Source: Paraburkholderia haematera
GTDB lineage: Bacteria; Pseudomonadota; Gammaproteobacteria; Burkholderiales; Burkholderiaceae
NCBI RefSeq assembly: GCF_905220975.1
Contig: NZ_CAJNBK010000003.1
Coordinates: 483,499 to 547,498, forward strand
Direction of reading: 5' to 3'
Length of the DNA stretch: 64,000 nucleotides
In this document: positions 18,073 to 27,126 of the stretch, in pieces
Position numbering within the stretch: position 1 is the stretch's first letter
Layout: every line of letters begins with the position of its first letter
Translations under genes and position numbers: made by a program
Notes under the pieces: model-generated
Seen by the model: the letters and a program-made list of their open reading frames with translations, nothing else
Database searches by the model: none
Told to the model about the DNA's origin: nothing

Positions 18073-18491
18073 CGAGAGTCACCTTTTTCGGTTAAAACAC
18101 GCGGCCAGTTCAAAGGTTATAGGACGCGTCCATGTGAATTGCGAACACTCCAGACCCGCCGTCCACGGTCCGTTTGTTTTGTTCATTGAGCGGAGAACCG
18201 CGATAGCGATGGCGCATCGAACGCGGCATGTCGCGAGGTTCGTGATCCCGTCCGTTTTCGACGAACGCTGTCCGAAGAACACGGGTTGTTTACAACGCCG
18301 ACTTCAGGATGATTAGCATAACGAAGCCCTGAATCCGCACCTGGATTCTAAGAGTGGCTCGTGGATAAGGGAATATTGGTTTTTCCGATGATAGGCATTG
18401 GTGGCCTCTGCCCGAGGCGTCTCAGCCCAACGATCCGATTCTTTGGCATGCGAGCCGCCCAGCGATATCGCGCGCTGGGCGTTGGAAGCCG
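18073..18491. promoter_or_regulatory. Upstream region of clpK, with a hairpin after the DksA-like gene
   Basis: A 419-base gap. At its right end (about 18465-18483) a 9-bp stem CGCCCAGCG/CGCTGGGCG lies just past the stop of the DksA-like gene and may end that transcript, though no U-tract follows. The clpK side holds AAGGTGA as ribosome site. I looked for a heat-shock sigma-32 promoter and did not find a convincing one. Confidence 0.4.
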
Positions 18492-18872
18492 TCATTTGCG
18501 TGCCTCGCGGCGACTCTGCTCTTCAACGGTCAGGATCGCCCAGGGTGTCGCTTCGAGCCGGGCTTTCGGTATCGGTTCACCACTTTCATCGGAGAGGCCG
18601 TAGGTGCCTTCGTCGATCTTCTGCAGCGCCCGCACGATATCGCCAATGCGCTGGTCGTTCACGTCGTGCAGCGCCTGGTTGACCTCATTCTGTGCCATGC
18701 CTTGCGCCGCGTCCTCGGACTCTTCGGCCTCATCGCCATGCTCCTCCCGGGCCGTCCGCTCGTCCGCGATCGCATTCTCCTCTCCGCCCAGGAGTTGCTG
18801 GCGCAATGCCATAAGGCGCCTGCGCTGCAGCGCAATGAAATCGTCACTCAAATTGACTGGCCGCTCCGGCAT
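18492..18872 (-). CDS. DksA/TraR-family protein lacking the zinc cysteines
   Basis: A 126-residue protein. The region 'YGLSDESGEPIPKARLEATPWAILTVEEQSR' aligns with the DksA zinc finger 'YGxCxxCGxPIPxxRLxAxPxAxxCxxCQ', but all four cysteines are replaced (Ser, Ser, Thr, Glu). Upstream is an acidic helical part (about 15-85), likely the coiled coil that enters the RNA polymerase secondary channel. The start MPERPVN is backed by GAGGGAGAG seven bases upstream. Cys-less DksA paralogues can act under zinc limitation or oxidative stress; here the stress block suggests the same. Confidence 0.82.
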   Translation of the reverse strand: MPERPVNLSDDFIALQRRRLMALRQQLLGGEENAIADERTAREEHGDEAEESEDAAQGMAQNEVNQALHDVNDQRIGDIVRALQKIDEGTYGLSDESGEPIPKARLEATPWAILTVEEQSRREARK

Positions 18873-19087
18873 GATTCTCTCCCTCGCCATGGCCGACATG
18901 CGATTCGCGCCGAATGACGATCATGCAACGTCATGCAACGGCGTGCTTTCATCCAGCCTAAGGCTAGGATAGTACTAATTTGTAGAGATCAAAGCGCTGC
19001 CTCGACCGATACAAGGCCCCCCCGGGTTGAGCGACTTGTGGAATCGATGCGCGGCCGCTTCGCAAGAGCGCGCACGGGTCGCCGTAG

Positions 19088-19122
19088 CATCACCCATCAC
19101 CCATCACCCATCACCCATCACC
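19088..19122. repeat. Five tandem copies of CATCACC at a gene end
   Basis: Five perfect 7-bp units (GGTGATG on the minus strand), overlapping the stop codon of the 65-residue protein encoded at 19118-19315. The repeat lies almost wholly after the stop, so copy changes would alter the 3' untranslated region rather than the reading frame. Confidence 0.9.
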
Positions 19123-19315
19123 CACCCAGCTCCTGAAATGCGTGGCCGTTGGCCTCGAGCCCCTTCAGGATGTCGGGTGTCAGCTCGCTTTGCCACACGT
19201 GTCCGTCGAATTGCCACTCTCTTGTGTCAACGAGGTCGGGGAGGCCTGCACCCTTGCGCACGTAGAGCCCGAGTGTCGGTTTCTTCTGATTGATGTAGAA
19301 ATCGAATTCCTGCAT
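19118..19315 (-). CDS. Small conserved-type hypothetical protein (65 aa)
   Basis: I do not recognise the family. The protein begins MQEFDFYINQKKPTLGLYV and reads as a compact soluble domain with a run of beta-type segments, ending ELGG. GAGGTG lies eight bases before the ATG, which supports real translation. It belongs to a run of short genes between the DksA-like gene and the host-attachment gene. There is no signal peptide or membrane segment. Confidence 0.65.
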   Translation of the reverse strand: MQEFDFYINQKKPTLGLYVRKGAGLPDLVDTREWQFDGHVWQSELTPDILKGLEANGHAFQELGG

Positions 19316-19344
19316 GGCAACACCTCATGCGAGAGACGGGAGAA

Positions 19345-19596
19345 TCAACTATCGTCGACGTTGTCCGCGTAGTGGTCGATAGCGACCTTACACTCGTCCA
19401 CCACAACCTGAAGGAAAGCGGGTTCATTTCTTTCAACCCACCGTTCCACATGGATAAAGCGTGCCGTTCCGAGATCGGCGATTCGCTCCGGATCCGAGGC
19501 GGTGACATCGACCGTGACGATCCCCCGGTTACCCAGCAGCGGTGCGATCGTTGAGGCGATCAGAAACCGCCGATATGAAAGTTCATTCTGTGCCAT
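19345..19596 (-). CDS. Small hypothetical protein (83 aa)
   Basis: Family not recognised. It starts MAQNELSYRRFLIAST after a strong GGGAGG site; the frame opens a few codons earlier but that start has no site. The sequence is amphipathic and soluble, with 'GNRGIVTVDVTASDPERIADLG' and an acidic C-terminus. It is 29 bases upstream of the 65-residue gene on the same strand, so the two are probably co-transcribed. Confidence 0.65.
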   Translation of the reverse strand: MAQNELSYRRFLIASTIAPLLGNRGIVTVDVTASDPERIADLGTARFIHVERWVERNEPAFLQVVVDECKVAIDHYADNVDDS

Positions 19597-19848
19597 GAAA
19601 CCTCCCCTCAACTGAAACGTTTGAGACTCACCATTGCTTTGTAGTCGAAGTCTATGAGCAAGTCATGACCATGTGAACATGGATTTCTCCGATGCTAGAT
19701 ATTGGTGAAATACGTCTACCGGTTTGTCATTCAACCGCAATATCCGCGTGTCGGACTGCCGGGGTTACGGCATGATGGTGCTGGAGAGGAGCGCGCACGC
19801 TGCCTCGCGGGCGGATGTCAATCGTTGAACGCTGCAAAGGAGAGAACG

Positions 19849-20163
19849 ATGCCAGCACGCACTGTTTCTTATGGCGAATTCGAGATCGCTGTGCGCCCTG
19901 AGCGTAACCCGCTCGGCGCCTGGATCGCCAGTGTGAGTGTGAGTCACGGCGCCCGAACAGTCATCGATATTCGCCCCAAAACCGTTCAACCCGAGTGGCT
20001 AACCGAAGAAGAGGCAATCAGAGACGGGGTCGAATGGGGGCGCCGGTTCATCGACCGTGAGTTCAACACGCCGCAGGGTCGTTCCTGGGTCGCTGAGCGG
20101 TCGCATGCGGAACGCTGGTTCCGTGATACCGAGGAATCGGGTGACTCGGAAACCAGCGCTTAA
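19849..20163 (+). CDS. Hypothetical protein (104 aa)
   Basis: The protein MPARTVSYGEFEIAVRPERN... looks like the short soluble Burkholderia proteins with a beta-rich N-terminal half (about 5-50) and a helical C-terminal half ('EEEAIRDGVEWGRRFIDREF'). AAAGGAG lies seven bases upstream. It is divergent from the small-gene pair at 19118-19596. Its stop codon sits within the CTTAAG direct-repeat box at 20159-20175. Function unknown. Confidence 0.7.
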   Translation: MPARTVSYGEFEIAVRPERNPLGAWIASVSVSHGARTVIDIRPKTVQPEWLTEEEAIRDGVEWGRRFIDREFNTPQGRSWVAERSHAERWFRDTEESGDSETSA

Positions 20164-20175
20164 GTCGCCCTTAAG
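20159..20175. promoter_or_regulatory. Perfect CTTAAG-N5-CTTAAG box
   Basis: Two exact CTTAAG hexamers 11 bases apart, part of an 11-bp direct repeat (CTTAAGTCGCC/CTTAAGTCGCG). The first contains the stop codon of the 104-residue gene. The layout equals the PmrA/QseB-type box. No start codon is near on the plus strand; on the minus strand it lies about 115 bases past the host-attachment gene, so it may be non-functional. Confidence 0.35.
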
Positions 20176-20289
20176 TCGCGCATACGCCGCGCTTGGTCAC
20201 GCATCAGTACGCGCAGGCCCTGCGAGGCCACGACCCGAGGCAAGGTCGGAATCACTATATGAATGCGCGATGACACCCAAGGCGGCCGA

Positions 20290-20649
20290 TCAGTGTCGCC
20301 GCAGGTGCGCCTCAATGTCCCGGGTATCGAGCGTCGACAGATCCTCACTAACTTGCTCGAATATCATTCGGCGGGTTTCCTCGCTGAGATCGGCTTTGAC
20401 CATGCCGAGAAATTTTGGCTCGATGGCGAGTCTCAGCCGGTTGTAGCGTTGATGGAGCCGACCAGCCTCCAGATACTCGGCAACGCGCTTTGCGAATTTC
20501 TCACGGTCCTTTTCCGTCAGCATCGTGCCGGTATATTCCGTGTTGGTGAGCTCTTCTTTTTCTTGCAGGTCGAGCGTCAGCCCTGGCATCTGGAAAACAC
20601 GCGCGCGACCACCGTCAGCCACAACCAGCCAGGTCACTTCGATCATCAT
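20290..20649 (-). CDS. Host-attachment family protein
   Basis: A 119-residue protein of the 'required for attachment to host cells' family (Pfam Host_attach), named from an Agrobacterium plant-attachment gene. It begins with the typical 'TWLVVADGGRARVFQM' strand-loop and ends in 'DLSTLDTRDIEAHLRRH'; the fold is like an eRF1 domain. GGAGG is close to the first of two ATG codons, so the second may be used. It is common in stress gene clusters; molecular function is unclear. Confidence 0.85.
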   Translation of the reverse strand: MMIEVTWLVVADGGRARVFQMPGLTLDLQEKEELTNTEYTGTMLTEKDREKFAKRVAEYLEAGRLHQRYNRLRLAIEPKFLGMVKADLSEETRRMIFEQVSEDLSTLDTRDIEAHLRRH

Positions 20650-20905
20650 GCACCTCCAGGCAGGGATTTGTCCGAACCGCTCTCACCCAAGATAGCAGTG
20701 CAGGCCCGCGACGCCCACGGTCGATTTGCCGATTCAAAGTATAGGTCTTAAAGTTCACGCCGAAGGCTCCAGCGTACGTCGGCATCGGCTTCCGGCTTGA
20801 TCGCCCCGCACGCATATTCCGTACCAAACTGAGTGCCATATTGAGTACGGCGGCTGCTAGCCGCCTGCCGCCGCGCACCTTGCGCGACGGCGCCGGGCTC
20901 GCTGA

Positions 20906-21913
20906 TCAGAAACTGAAGTTATCGATGTTGCTCGCGTCGAACGTGGTCGGCGGTCCGAGAATGATTTCGCCTTGCGGTCCAATCGTGCGCTTGCCAAGCT
21001 TGCCGGCATCGAACGATTCACCTTCCTTGCCGGCAATCGTCCCCGAGGCCAACGCCGCGGCTGCATAACCGGCCAGATAACCAAGCTGATTCGGATCCCA
21101 AAGCTGGAACGCCTTGACCGTCCCGTTCTTCACGAACGCGCGCATCTGGTTCGGTGTGCCCAACCCGGTGACCTGTACCTTGCCCTTGCTCGACGACGAC
21201 GAGATATAACGCGCCGCCGCTGCAATGCCAACCGTGGTCGGCGCAACGATCGCCTTCAGATTCGGATACGCCTGTAGCAAACCTTGCGTTTCGACGAACG
21301 ACTTCTGGTCGTCATCGTTGCCGTACGCGATCTTCACGAGCTTGATCTTCGAGTACTCAGGCTTTTTCAATTCCTCCTGCATCCACTTGATCCACGTGTT
21401 CTGATTGGTCGCGTTAGGCGTGGCCGACAGCACGGCGAACTCCCCCTCCCCACCCATCAGTTTCGCCACCAGTTGAATCTGACCTCGACCGATGCCCTCC
21501 GCGTTCGCTTGATTCACGAATAGTTGGCGTCCTTCAGGCGCCGTGTCCGAATCGAAGGTCACGACCTTGATGCCTTGCGACATCGCTTTCTTCAGATACG
21601 GTACGACCGCATTCGCGTCGTTGGCCGCGATCACGATCGCGTCCTGCCGCTGCGTGATCAACGTGTTGATGTATTGCACCTGCGACGATGCGCCCGCATC
21701 CGACGGCCCCACTACCTTACCCACGCCGTTGAATTCCTTGATCGCGGCCATGCCGCCGTCGTCGGCAATTACTTCGTAAGGGTTGTTGATCTGCTTCGGC
21801 ACGAAGGCAATCTTCAGACCGCTTTTCAGGCCCGCCGCGGATGCGGCACAACTGATCGCGACTAAAGCAATGCAGAGCGCGGTCTTGCCGGTGTGACGTA
21901 GAAGATTGAACAT
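20906..21913 (-). CDS. rhaS: Rhamnose ABC transporter substrate-binding protein
   Basis: A 335-residue periplasmic protein with a signal peptide (about 1-27, cut near 'AASAAG') and a sugar-binding fold of the ribose-binding class ('IAFVPKQINNPYEVIADDGG'). It matches the RhaS family of L-rhamnose transporters. AGGAGA precedes the ATG. Last gene of the transport operon, after both permeases, 95 bases past the upstream gene. Ligand assignment rests mainly on the neighbouring rhamnose enzymes and mutarotase. Confidence 0.88.
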   Translation of the reverse strand: MFNLLRHTGKTALCIALVAISCAASAAGLKSGLKIAFVPKQINNPYEVIADDGGMAAIKEFNGVGKVVGPSDAGASSQVQYINTLITQRQDAIVIAANDANAVVPYLKKAMSQGIKVVTFDSDTAPEGRQLFVNQANAEGIGRGQIQLVAKLMGGEGEFAVLSATPNATNQNTWIKWMQEELKKPEYSKIKLVKIAYGNDDDQKSFVETQGLLQAYPNLKAIVAPTTVGIAAAARYISSSSSKGKVQVTGLGTPNQMRAFVKNGTVKAFQLWDPNQLGYLAGYAAAALASGTIAGKEGESFDAGKLGKRTIGPQGEIILGPPTTFDASNIDNFSF

Positions 21914-22007
21914 GAGGTGTCTCCTGCCTTGTTGTTGGACGACATGCTGTCCGGGTTGTCGGTATGGGGTATTGAATTTTTCTTCTGAAGCCGGTTTTAG
22001 GGGAACG

Positions 22008-23024
22008 TTATAAAGAAGAAGCGGACTTCGCGATGAAACGCCGGTCACGCGCCGCGCGCCAGCGGGCAACCAGATTCGGAATCAGCACCGATGCCAGCAA
22101 CAGGACACCCGTGACGATGGTCAGCGTTTCGCTCGACACATCATCGAGCGTCAGCGCATTCTTCAGTACGCCGATAATCAGCAGCGACAGCAGGACGCCG
22201 AACATCGAGCCGCGTCCGCCGAAAATACTCACGCCCCCGAACAGCACCGCCGCGATCACCGACAATTCGAAACCTTCGCCGTTATCGCCGCGCGCACTGG
22301 TGAACCGCAGGGTATAGACGACGCCTGCCAGCGCGCTCATTGCGCCGGACAGCACGAATAGACGCAGTCTGATTTTCGCGACTTCGATCCCGGAGAAAGC
22401 CGCGGCGGTCGGATTCGCGCCGATTGCGTAGAGGCTGCGGCCGAACGCGGTGGACTGCAGCAGCACGGTAAACAGCACCGCGCCGACGATCACGATCGCA
22501 AAGGGCAACGGAATGAAGGTCGAGCCGACCGTATCCATGCCGAACGCGGTATAACCCGCCGGAAAATCCGCGACCGCCTGATCGCCGAGCAGCACGTATG
22601 CCAGACCGCGAAACAGCGCCAGCGTGCCGATGGTGACCGCGAGCGAAGGCAGATTGAGCTTCACGATCACGAGACCGTTCAGCAAGCCCGCCAAGGCGCC
22701 GGCAATCAACACCAGCACGATCACGACCGGCATCGGCAGGCCCATGTGCCACAGCACACCCATCAGCGCGCTGGACGCCCCCAACACCGATGCCACCGAA
22801 AGATCGATCTCAGCGGCAACGATAATCAAGGTCATGGGCAGCGCCATCAAGGCAATCTCGGTCAGATCGGCAAGGATGTTGCTGACATTCGCGCCGGTGA
22901 GAAACACCGGCGACAAAAAACGCCCGAGCGCGAGCGACAGAGCCAGCACGACGACCAGCAACACTTCCCATTGCAACGGTGTTTCACGTTTGCGCGTGAG
23001 CAGGCCGGAATCGGGTTTAGCCAT
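22008..23024 (-). CDS. rhaQ: Rhamnose ABC transporter permease
   Basis: A 338-residue inner-membrane permease of the ribose/branched-chain type with about eight to ten helices. Family marks are 'AEIDLSVASVLGASSALMG' and the EAA-like loop 'GRSLYAIGANPTAAAFSGI'. It overlaps the previous permease gene by 8 bases. The two permeases form a heterodimer. Confidence 0.88.
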   Translation of the reverse strand: MAKPDSGLLTRKRETPLQWEVLLVVVLALSLALGRFLSPVFLTGANVSNILADLTEIALMALPMTLIIVAAEIDLSVASVLGASSALMGVLWHMGLPMPVVIVLVLIAGALAGLLNGLVIVKLNLPSLAVTIGTLALFRGLAYVLLGDQAVADFPAGYTAFGMDTVGSTFIPLPFAIVIVGAVLFTVLLQSTAFGRSLYAIGANPTAAAFSGIEVAKIRLRLFVLSGAMSALAGVVYTLRFTSARGDNGEGFELSVIAAVLFGGVSIFGGRGSMFGVLLSLLIIGVLKNALTLDDVSSETLTIVTGVLLLASVLIPNLVARWRAARDRRFIAKSASSL

Positions 23025-24075
23025 GATCGCGTTTCCTCATCATGCGTTTAGCGACGGAGCGGGCCAGCAAGGTGTCGGCGGTAATCGCGGCGACGATCAG
23101 CGCGCCCTGGATTGCCTGCTCCCAGAATGGCGAGACGTGCAGCACGACGAGCGCAATGCTGATCACACCCAGCACGAGCGCGCCGAGCGTCGCGCCGAGA
23201 ATCGTGCCCACGCCGCCTGTGATCGCGACGCTGCCCACCACGGCGGCGGCAACGACCTGCAATTCAATGCCCTTCGCCGTGCTTGCATCGACCGTGCCGA
23301 AGCGCGCGAGCCACAATGCGCCCGCGAAACCGGCAATCGCACCGGACAGCAAAAAACCCGCCATGACGCGACGTTCCACGTTCACGCCGGCAAGCCGTGC
23401 CGCCTCCGGATTCGAGCCGATTGCGTAGTGTTCGCGTCCGCCGCGAAACTGCTTCATGTAGACAGCCAGACCGGCGAGCACGACGATCGCGATCAGCGCG
23501 AGCGTGGGTATGCCGAGGAACATGCCGGTGGCAAGACGGGAAAACGCATCGGGCAAACTGGTCGCGTTGATCTGCCCGCCGTGTACCCACGCATAGTCCG
23601 CGCCGCGAAAGATGTAGAGCGTGGAGAGTGTCGCCACCAGCGACGGCACGCGCCCCACGGCAACCAGCAACGCATTGATACCGCCCGCCACGAGACCGAT
23701 CCCGAGTCCGGCCAGCAGCGCGACGATAACCGGCATATGCGGAAACGCAACGTACAGGCTGCCGACCGCATAGGCGCTGATACCGACCGTCGACCCTACC
23801 GACAGATCGATATGCCGCATCAGGATGACCACCGTCATGCCGGCTGTCAGTAAGCTGACAATCGACACATTGAGCAGCACGTCACGCAGATTTTGCAGAT
23901 TCAGAAACTGCGGTTTCGCGAGCCCCGTGCCCGCGATCAACAGAATCAGCACAACGAAGAGCGTCGTCTCGCGGCTCTTCGCGATGCTTGCGATAAAGCC
24001 GCCCGGCGCGCCGGCCTTGCGCTTGGAGACGGGCGCCTGAACCGGCACGGGATGGGTCGAAGAATGGCGCATCAT
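23017..24075 (-). CDS. rhaP: Rhamnose ABC transporter permease
   Basis: A 352-residue permease like its neighbour, with '[19 protein letters not shown]' and '[19 protein letters not shown]'. It has a longer cytosolic N-terminus of about 35 residues (Pro/Ala/Lys-rich). Its ATG overlaps the ATPase stop by 4 bases (ATGA), so translation is likely coupled. Confidence 0.88.
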   Translation of the reverse strand: MMRHSSTHPVPVQAPVSKRKAGAPGGFIASIAKSRETTLFVVLILLIAGTGLAKPQFLNLQNLRDVLLNVSIVSLLTAGMTVVILMRHIDLSVGSTVGISAYAVGSLYVAFPHMPVIVALLAGLGIGLVAGGINALLVAVGRVPSLVATLSTLYIFRGADYAWVHGGQINATSLPDAFSRLATGMFLGIPTLALIAIVVLAGLAVYMKQFRGGREHYAIGSNPEAARLAGVNVERRVMAGFLLSGAIAGFAGALWLARFGTVDASTAKGIELQVVAAAVVGSVAITGGVGTILGATLGALVLGVISIALVVLHVSPFWEQAIQGALIVAAITADTLLARSVAKRMMRKRDHG

Positions 24076-25655
24076 GCGGCGCCCCCCAATCCCCCAGGGG
24101 CACTTCCTTCGGGGCGGAGAACCTGCTTGGGAGCCTGCCCCAGCAATGAAGCCGGCTGGCCGAGTGCGGCGCCCATGATGCGCTCTTCGTCAGCTTCGGC
24201 ACGCGCTATATCGGCGCTGATACGGCCCTCGTGCATGACCAGCACGCGATCGGCCATGCCGAGTACTTCCGGCAATTCGCTCGAGATCATCAGCACGGCC
24301 ATGCCGTCACGCACCAGTTCCGCCAGCGCGCCATACACCTCGGCCTTGGCGCCGACGTCGATACCGCGTGTGGGCTCGTCGACGATCAGGACCTTCGGGC
24401 TGGTAGCGAGCCACTTGCCCAGCACAACCTTTTGCTGGTTGCCGCCGGACAGCGTGCCGACCGGCGCATTCGGGTCCCCCGCTTTGAGTCGCAAGCGCGT
24501 GCCCCACTGATTGGCCAACTGCGTCTCGCTACGGGTGGAAATCAGGCCATGTTTGACGAGACGTCCGAGCACCGTCATCGAGGCATTGCGCGCAATGCTC
24601 AATTCCAGCGCCAGCCCTTGCTGGCGACGGTCCTCCGGTACCAGAGCAAGGCCGGCACGCACCGCAGCGGGCGGACTGCCTCGCGCGAGGCGTTTGCCGC
24701 CAATCAAAATTTCGCCCGAGTCGAGGGGATCGATGCCGAAGATCGCCCGCGCCACTTCGCTGCGGCCCGCGCCGACGAGGCCCGCCAGCGCGACGATCTC
24801 CCCGGCGCGGACGTCGAAGGAAATGTCCTTGAAAACGCCCACGCGCGTGAGTCCACGCACTGACAGGCGCACCTCGCCCGGTGGCCGGTCGGTCTTCGGA
24901 TAGAAGGTCTCCAGATCGCGGCCCACCATCTTCGCGACAATGGATTCGGTGGTGAGATCGGCGGTCAGCCCGTCGAATACCTTTGCACCGTCGCGCATGA
25001 TCGTCACGCGCTGCGTCAGCGTGAACACTTCATCGAGCCGGTGCGTGATGAACAGAATCGCCACGTCGCGTTCGCGCAGCTTGCGCACAATCGCAAAGAG
25101 CCGCTCCACTTCGGGCAGCGACAAGGCGGCGGTCGGCTCGTCCATGATCAGCACGTTCGCGTTCAACGATAGCGCCTTGGCAATTTCAATCACCTGCTGA
25201 TCGGCAATCGACAGACCTCGCACCAGTTGATCCGCGCGCAGATCGACCCCGAGCGAGGCCAGCAGACCGTCCACCTCGCGGCGCATGGTGTCGTACTGAA
25301 TGCGGCCGATCCGGTCGACCGGCTGCCGCCCCATGAAGATGTTCTCCGCGATCGAGAGATCGAAGAACAGCGTCGGCTCCTGATAGATCACCGCGAGACC
25401 CGCGTCGCGCGCAACGGCTGCCGTCGCGAAACGACGCACCACGCCGTCGACCCGCAGCTCGCCGGTGTCCGGCTGATGCACGCCCGCGAGAATCTTCACG
25501 AGCGTCGATTTGCCCGCGCCATTTTCGCCGAGCAACGCATGCACTTCGCCTGGCCACAACGCGAGATCGCCGTCGGATAACGCACGGACCCGGCCGAACG
25601 ATTTGCTCGCGTGCCGTAGTTCGAGCCTGGGCACAGCGGATGGGGATTGCTGCAC
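24072..25655 (-). CDS. rhaT: Rhamnose ABC transporter ATP-binding protein (double ATPase)
   Basis: A 527-residue protein with two ABC cassettes. The first has Walker A GENGAGKS (near residue 40), a degenerate signature '[16 protein letters not shown]' and '[10 protein letters not shown]'; the second has '[11 protein letters not shown]', signature '[15 protein letters not shown]' and '[11 protein letters not shown]'. The second P-loop lacks the usual lysine, as is normal for sugar-type double cassettes. I place the start at GTG 25655 because AAGGAGA lies six bases upstream; the longer frame to an upstream ATG runs into the lactonase gene. Confidence 0.9.
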   Translation of the reverse strand: MQQSPSAVPRLELRHASKSFGRVRALSDGDLALWPGEVHALLGENGAGKSTLVKILAGVHQPDTGELRVDGVVRRFATAAVARDAGLAVIYQEPTLFFDLSIAENIFMGRQPVDRIGRIQYDTMRREVDGLLASLGVDLRADQLVRGLSIADQQVIEIAKALSLNANVLIMDEPTAALSLPEVERLFAIVRKLRERDVAILFITHRLDEVFTLTQRVTIMRDGAKVFDGLTADLTTESIVAKMVGRDLETFYPKTDRPPGEVRLSVRGLTRVGVFKDISFDVRAGEIVALAGLVGAGRSEVARAIFGIDPLDSGEILIGGKRLARGSPPAAVRAGLALVPEDRRQQGLALELSIARNASMTVLGRLVKHGLISTRSETQLANQWGTRLRLKAGDPNAPVGTLSGGNQQKVVLGKWLATSPKVLIVDEPTRGIDVGAKAEVYGALAELVRDGMAVLMISSELPEVLGMADRVLVMHEGRISADIARAEADEERIMGAALGQPASLLGQAPKQVLRPEGSAPGGLGGAA

Positions 25656-25704
25656 TACGTGTCTCCTTCTTCTTCGCTTTCTGGAATGCTGCCCATACCG
25701 ACCA

Positions 25705-26598
25705 TCAGATACGATAAAAGCGCTCCGCGTTACGGCAAAACAGTGCTTCTTTCTCAGCAACGCTCGCGCCCTCGACGATCGACGCGTACGCACGCCACAC
25801 ATCCCGGTAAGAGCCGAACAACCGGTCGACCGGAAAATTCGACGCGAACATCGCGCGCTCGACGCCGAACGTGTCGATCGTTTCGAGCACATAAGGCCGC
25901 AGGCTTTCGACGGTCCACTGATGATCGAACATCGCGAGTCCGCTGATCTTCACCGCGACATTCCTGCAACTGGCCAGCACCCGCATGCCGTCACGCCACG
26001 CGCGATAGCCGGCGACGCTGCTGCGGTCCACGAACATGCCCGCATGGTTAATGATAAAAATCGTATCGCCATGCGCACGCGCCAACTCAGCCGCCTCTTC
26101 CATCTGTGCCGGATACAGTTGCAGATCGAACGACATGTCGTAACGGCGCAGCAAGCCAAAATGCTCGCGCCACTGCGCTTCGCGCATGAAATGACGGCCC
26201 ACGTAATCGAACAGCTTGTTCTCGTGCACGTTCAGGATCTGCCTGATGCCACGCGTATTGGCGAACGATGTGTGCGCCTCAAGTATTGCAGGCGCATTCG
26301 CGGCAGACAGATCGACGGCGGCCACAATCGCATTCGGCATACCACGCGACCCCGGACGATCCGCAATGGATTGCAACCAGCGGGTTTCCTCGACCGGATC
26401 GGCGGGATCGTGATTCGCTTCCACGTGTACCAGTTTCAGCACCTCGATATCGCCCGCCTCGCCAAGCAGATCGTCGAGCAGATAGTCATGCTTCAGATCG
26501 CGCGCGTCCCCTACGAACGACACACCAGGGTTTTCCAGCCACGGATAGCGATGCGTCTTCAGATCCCAAAGATGGATATGCGAATCGACAACCTGCAT
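25705..26598 (-). CDS. Amidohydrolase, probable L-rhamnono-lactonase
   Basis: A 297-residue TIM-barrel hydrolase of the amidohydrolase 2 family, as are L-fucono- and L-rhamnono-lactonases. Metal-site motifs are visible: 'DSHIHLWD' near the start, 'HVEAN' and 'NHAGMF', and a late 'SNFPVDR' holding the catalytic Asp. The start [11 protein letters not shown] is supported by GGAGG seven bases upstream. It would open the lactone made by the rhamnose dehydrogenase. It lies between rhaM and the ABC ATPase. Confidence 0.82.
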   Translation of the reverse strand: MQVVDSHIHLWDLKTHRYPWLENPGVSFVGDARDLKHDYLLDDLLGEAGDIEVLKLVHVEANHDPADPVEETRWLQSIADRPGSRGMPNAIVAAVDLSAANAPAILEAHTSFANTRGIRQILNVHENKLFDYVGRHFMREAQWREHFGLLRRYDMSFDLQLYPAQMEEAAELARAHGDTIFIINHAGMFVDRSSVAGYRAWRDGMRVLASCRNVAVKISGLAMFDHQWTVESLRPYVLETIDTFGVERAMFASNFPVDRLFGSYRDVWRAYASIVEGASVAEKEALFCRNAERFYRI

Positions 26599-26617
26599 GC
26601 GACATCCTCCGCCGAAA

Positions 26618-26647
26618 GACCCAGACCCAGACCCAGGCCCGGGCCCA
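26618..26647. repeat. Hexamer tandem repeat between rhaM and the lactonase gene
   Basis: Three GACCCA units followed by two variants (GGCCCG, GGCCCA). It lies in the gap after rhaM and before the lactonase ribosome site. The unit keeps the reading frame open, so the lactonase frame runs through it as a Gly-Pro/Gly-Ser stretch, but upstream of the likely start. Confidence 0.85.
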
Positions 26648-26663
26648 GGCACAGTCAGTAACG

Positions 26664-26987
26664 TTAGCTAAGCGAATTCAGATGAAAGACCGGCTCGAGT
26701 GGTCGCTCAAGCGGCGTATGGTCGGGGGCCGTCTGCATGATGTCGGCCATGTAATCCCACCATTTGCGCATAACCTCGAGTTGCGGCAATGCGTTCATGG
26801 TGTGATTCGTGGTGCGCGTGAGAACGGCAAAAAGATGATGCGAATCCGCGTCGAAGAAAATCCGGTACTCGCGCACGCCGGCGTTGTGCAATGCATCAAC
26901 CAGTTCGGGCCAGATTTGCGCATGACGTCGTTCGTATTCCTCGCGCATGCCGGGGTTGAGCACCATCCGGAAAGCGATTGTTTCCAT
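26664..26987 (-). CDS. rhaM: L-rhamnose mutarotase
   Basis: A 107-residue enzyme that interconverts alpha and beta L-rhamnose. The family pattern is clear: 'EEYERRHAQIWPELVDALHNAGVREYRIF' with the active-site His, 'HHLFAV', and 'RKWWDYMADIM'. The length equals that of E. coli RhaM (104). It is the first gene of the transport operon and divergent from the LysR gene, with 139 bases between them for both promoters. Confidence 0.93.
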   Translation of the reverse strand: METIAFRMVLNPGMREEYERRHAQIWPELVDALHNAGVREYRIFFDADSHHLFAVLTRTTNHTMNALPQLEVMRKWWDYMADIMQTAPDHTPLERPLEPVFHLNSLS

Positions 26988-27126
26988 TGCGGCCTGTCTC
27001 CCGTCGTATCCGGGCGCTTTCCCCGAGAAGCGTGGAAGCGTCTGATACGACTATAATTCCTGCGTCGATAGCATCTCAATCCGTTGTTGGGATTGGGCGA
27101 TCCACAAACCGAATCGCACCGCCACC

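Noticed and set aside
18073..18200. Sigma-32 heat-shock promoter before clpK
   Set aside because: No CTTGAA with properly spaced CCCCAT-type -10 could be found by eye.
19088..19122. Short regular repeats as a possible CRISPR array
   Set aside because: The 7-bp units have no spacers and no cas genes are near; it is a simple tandem repeat.
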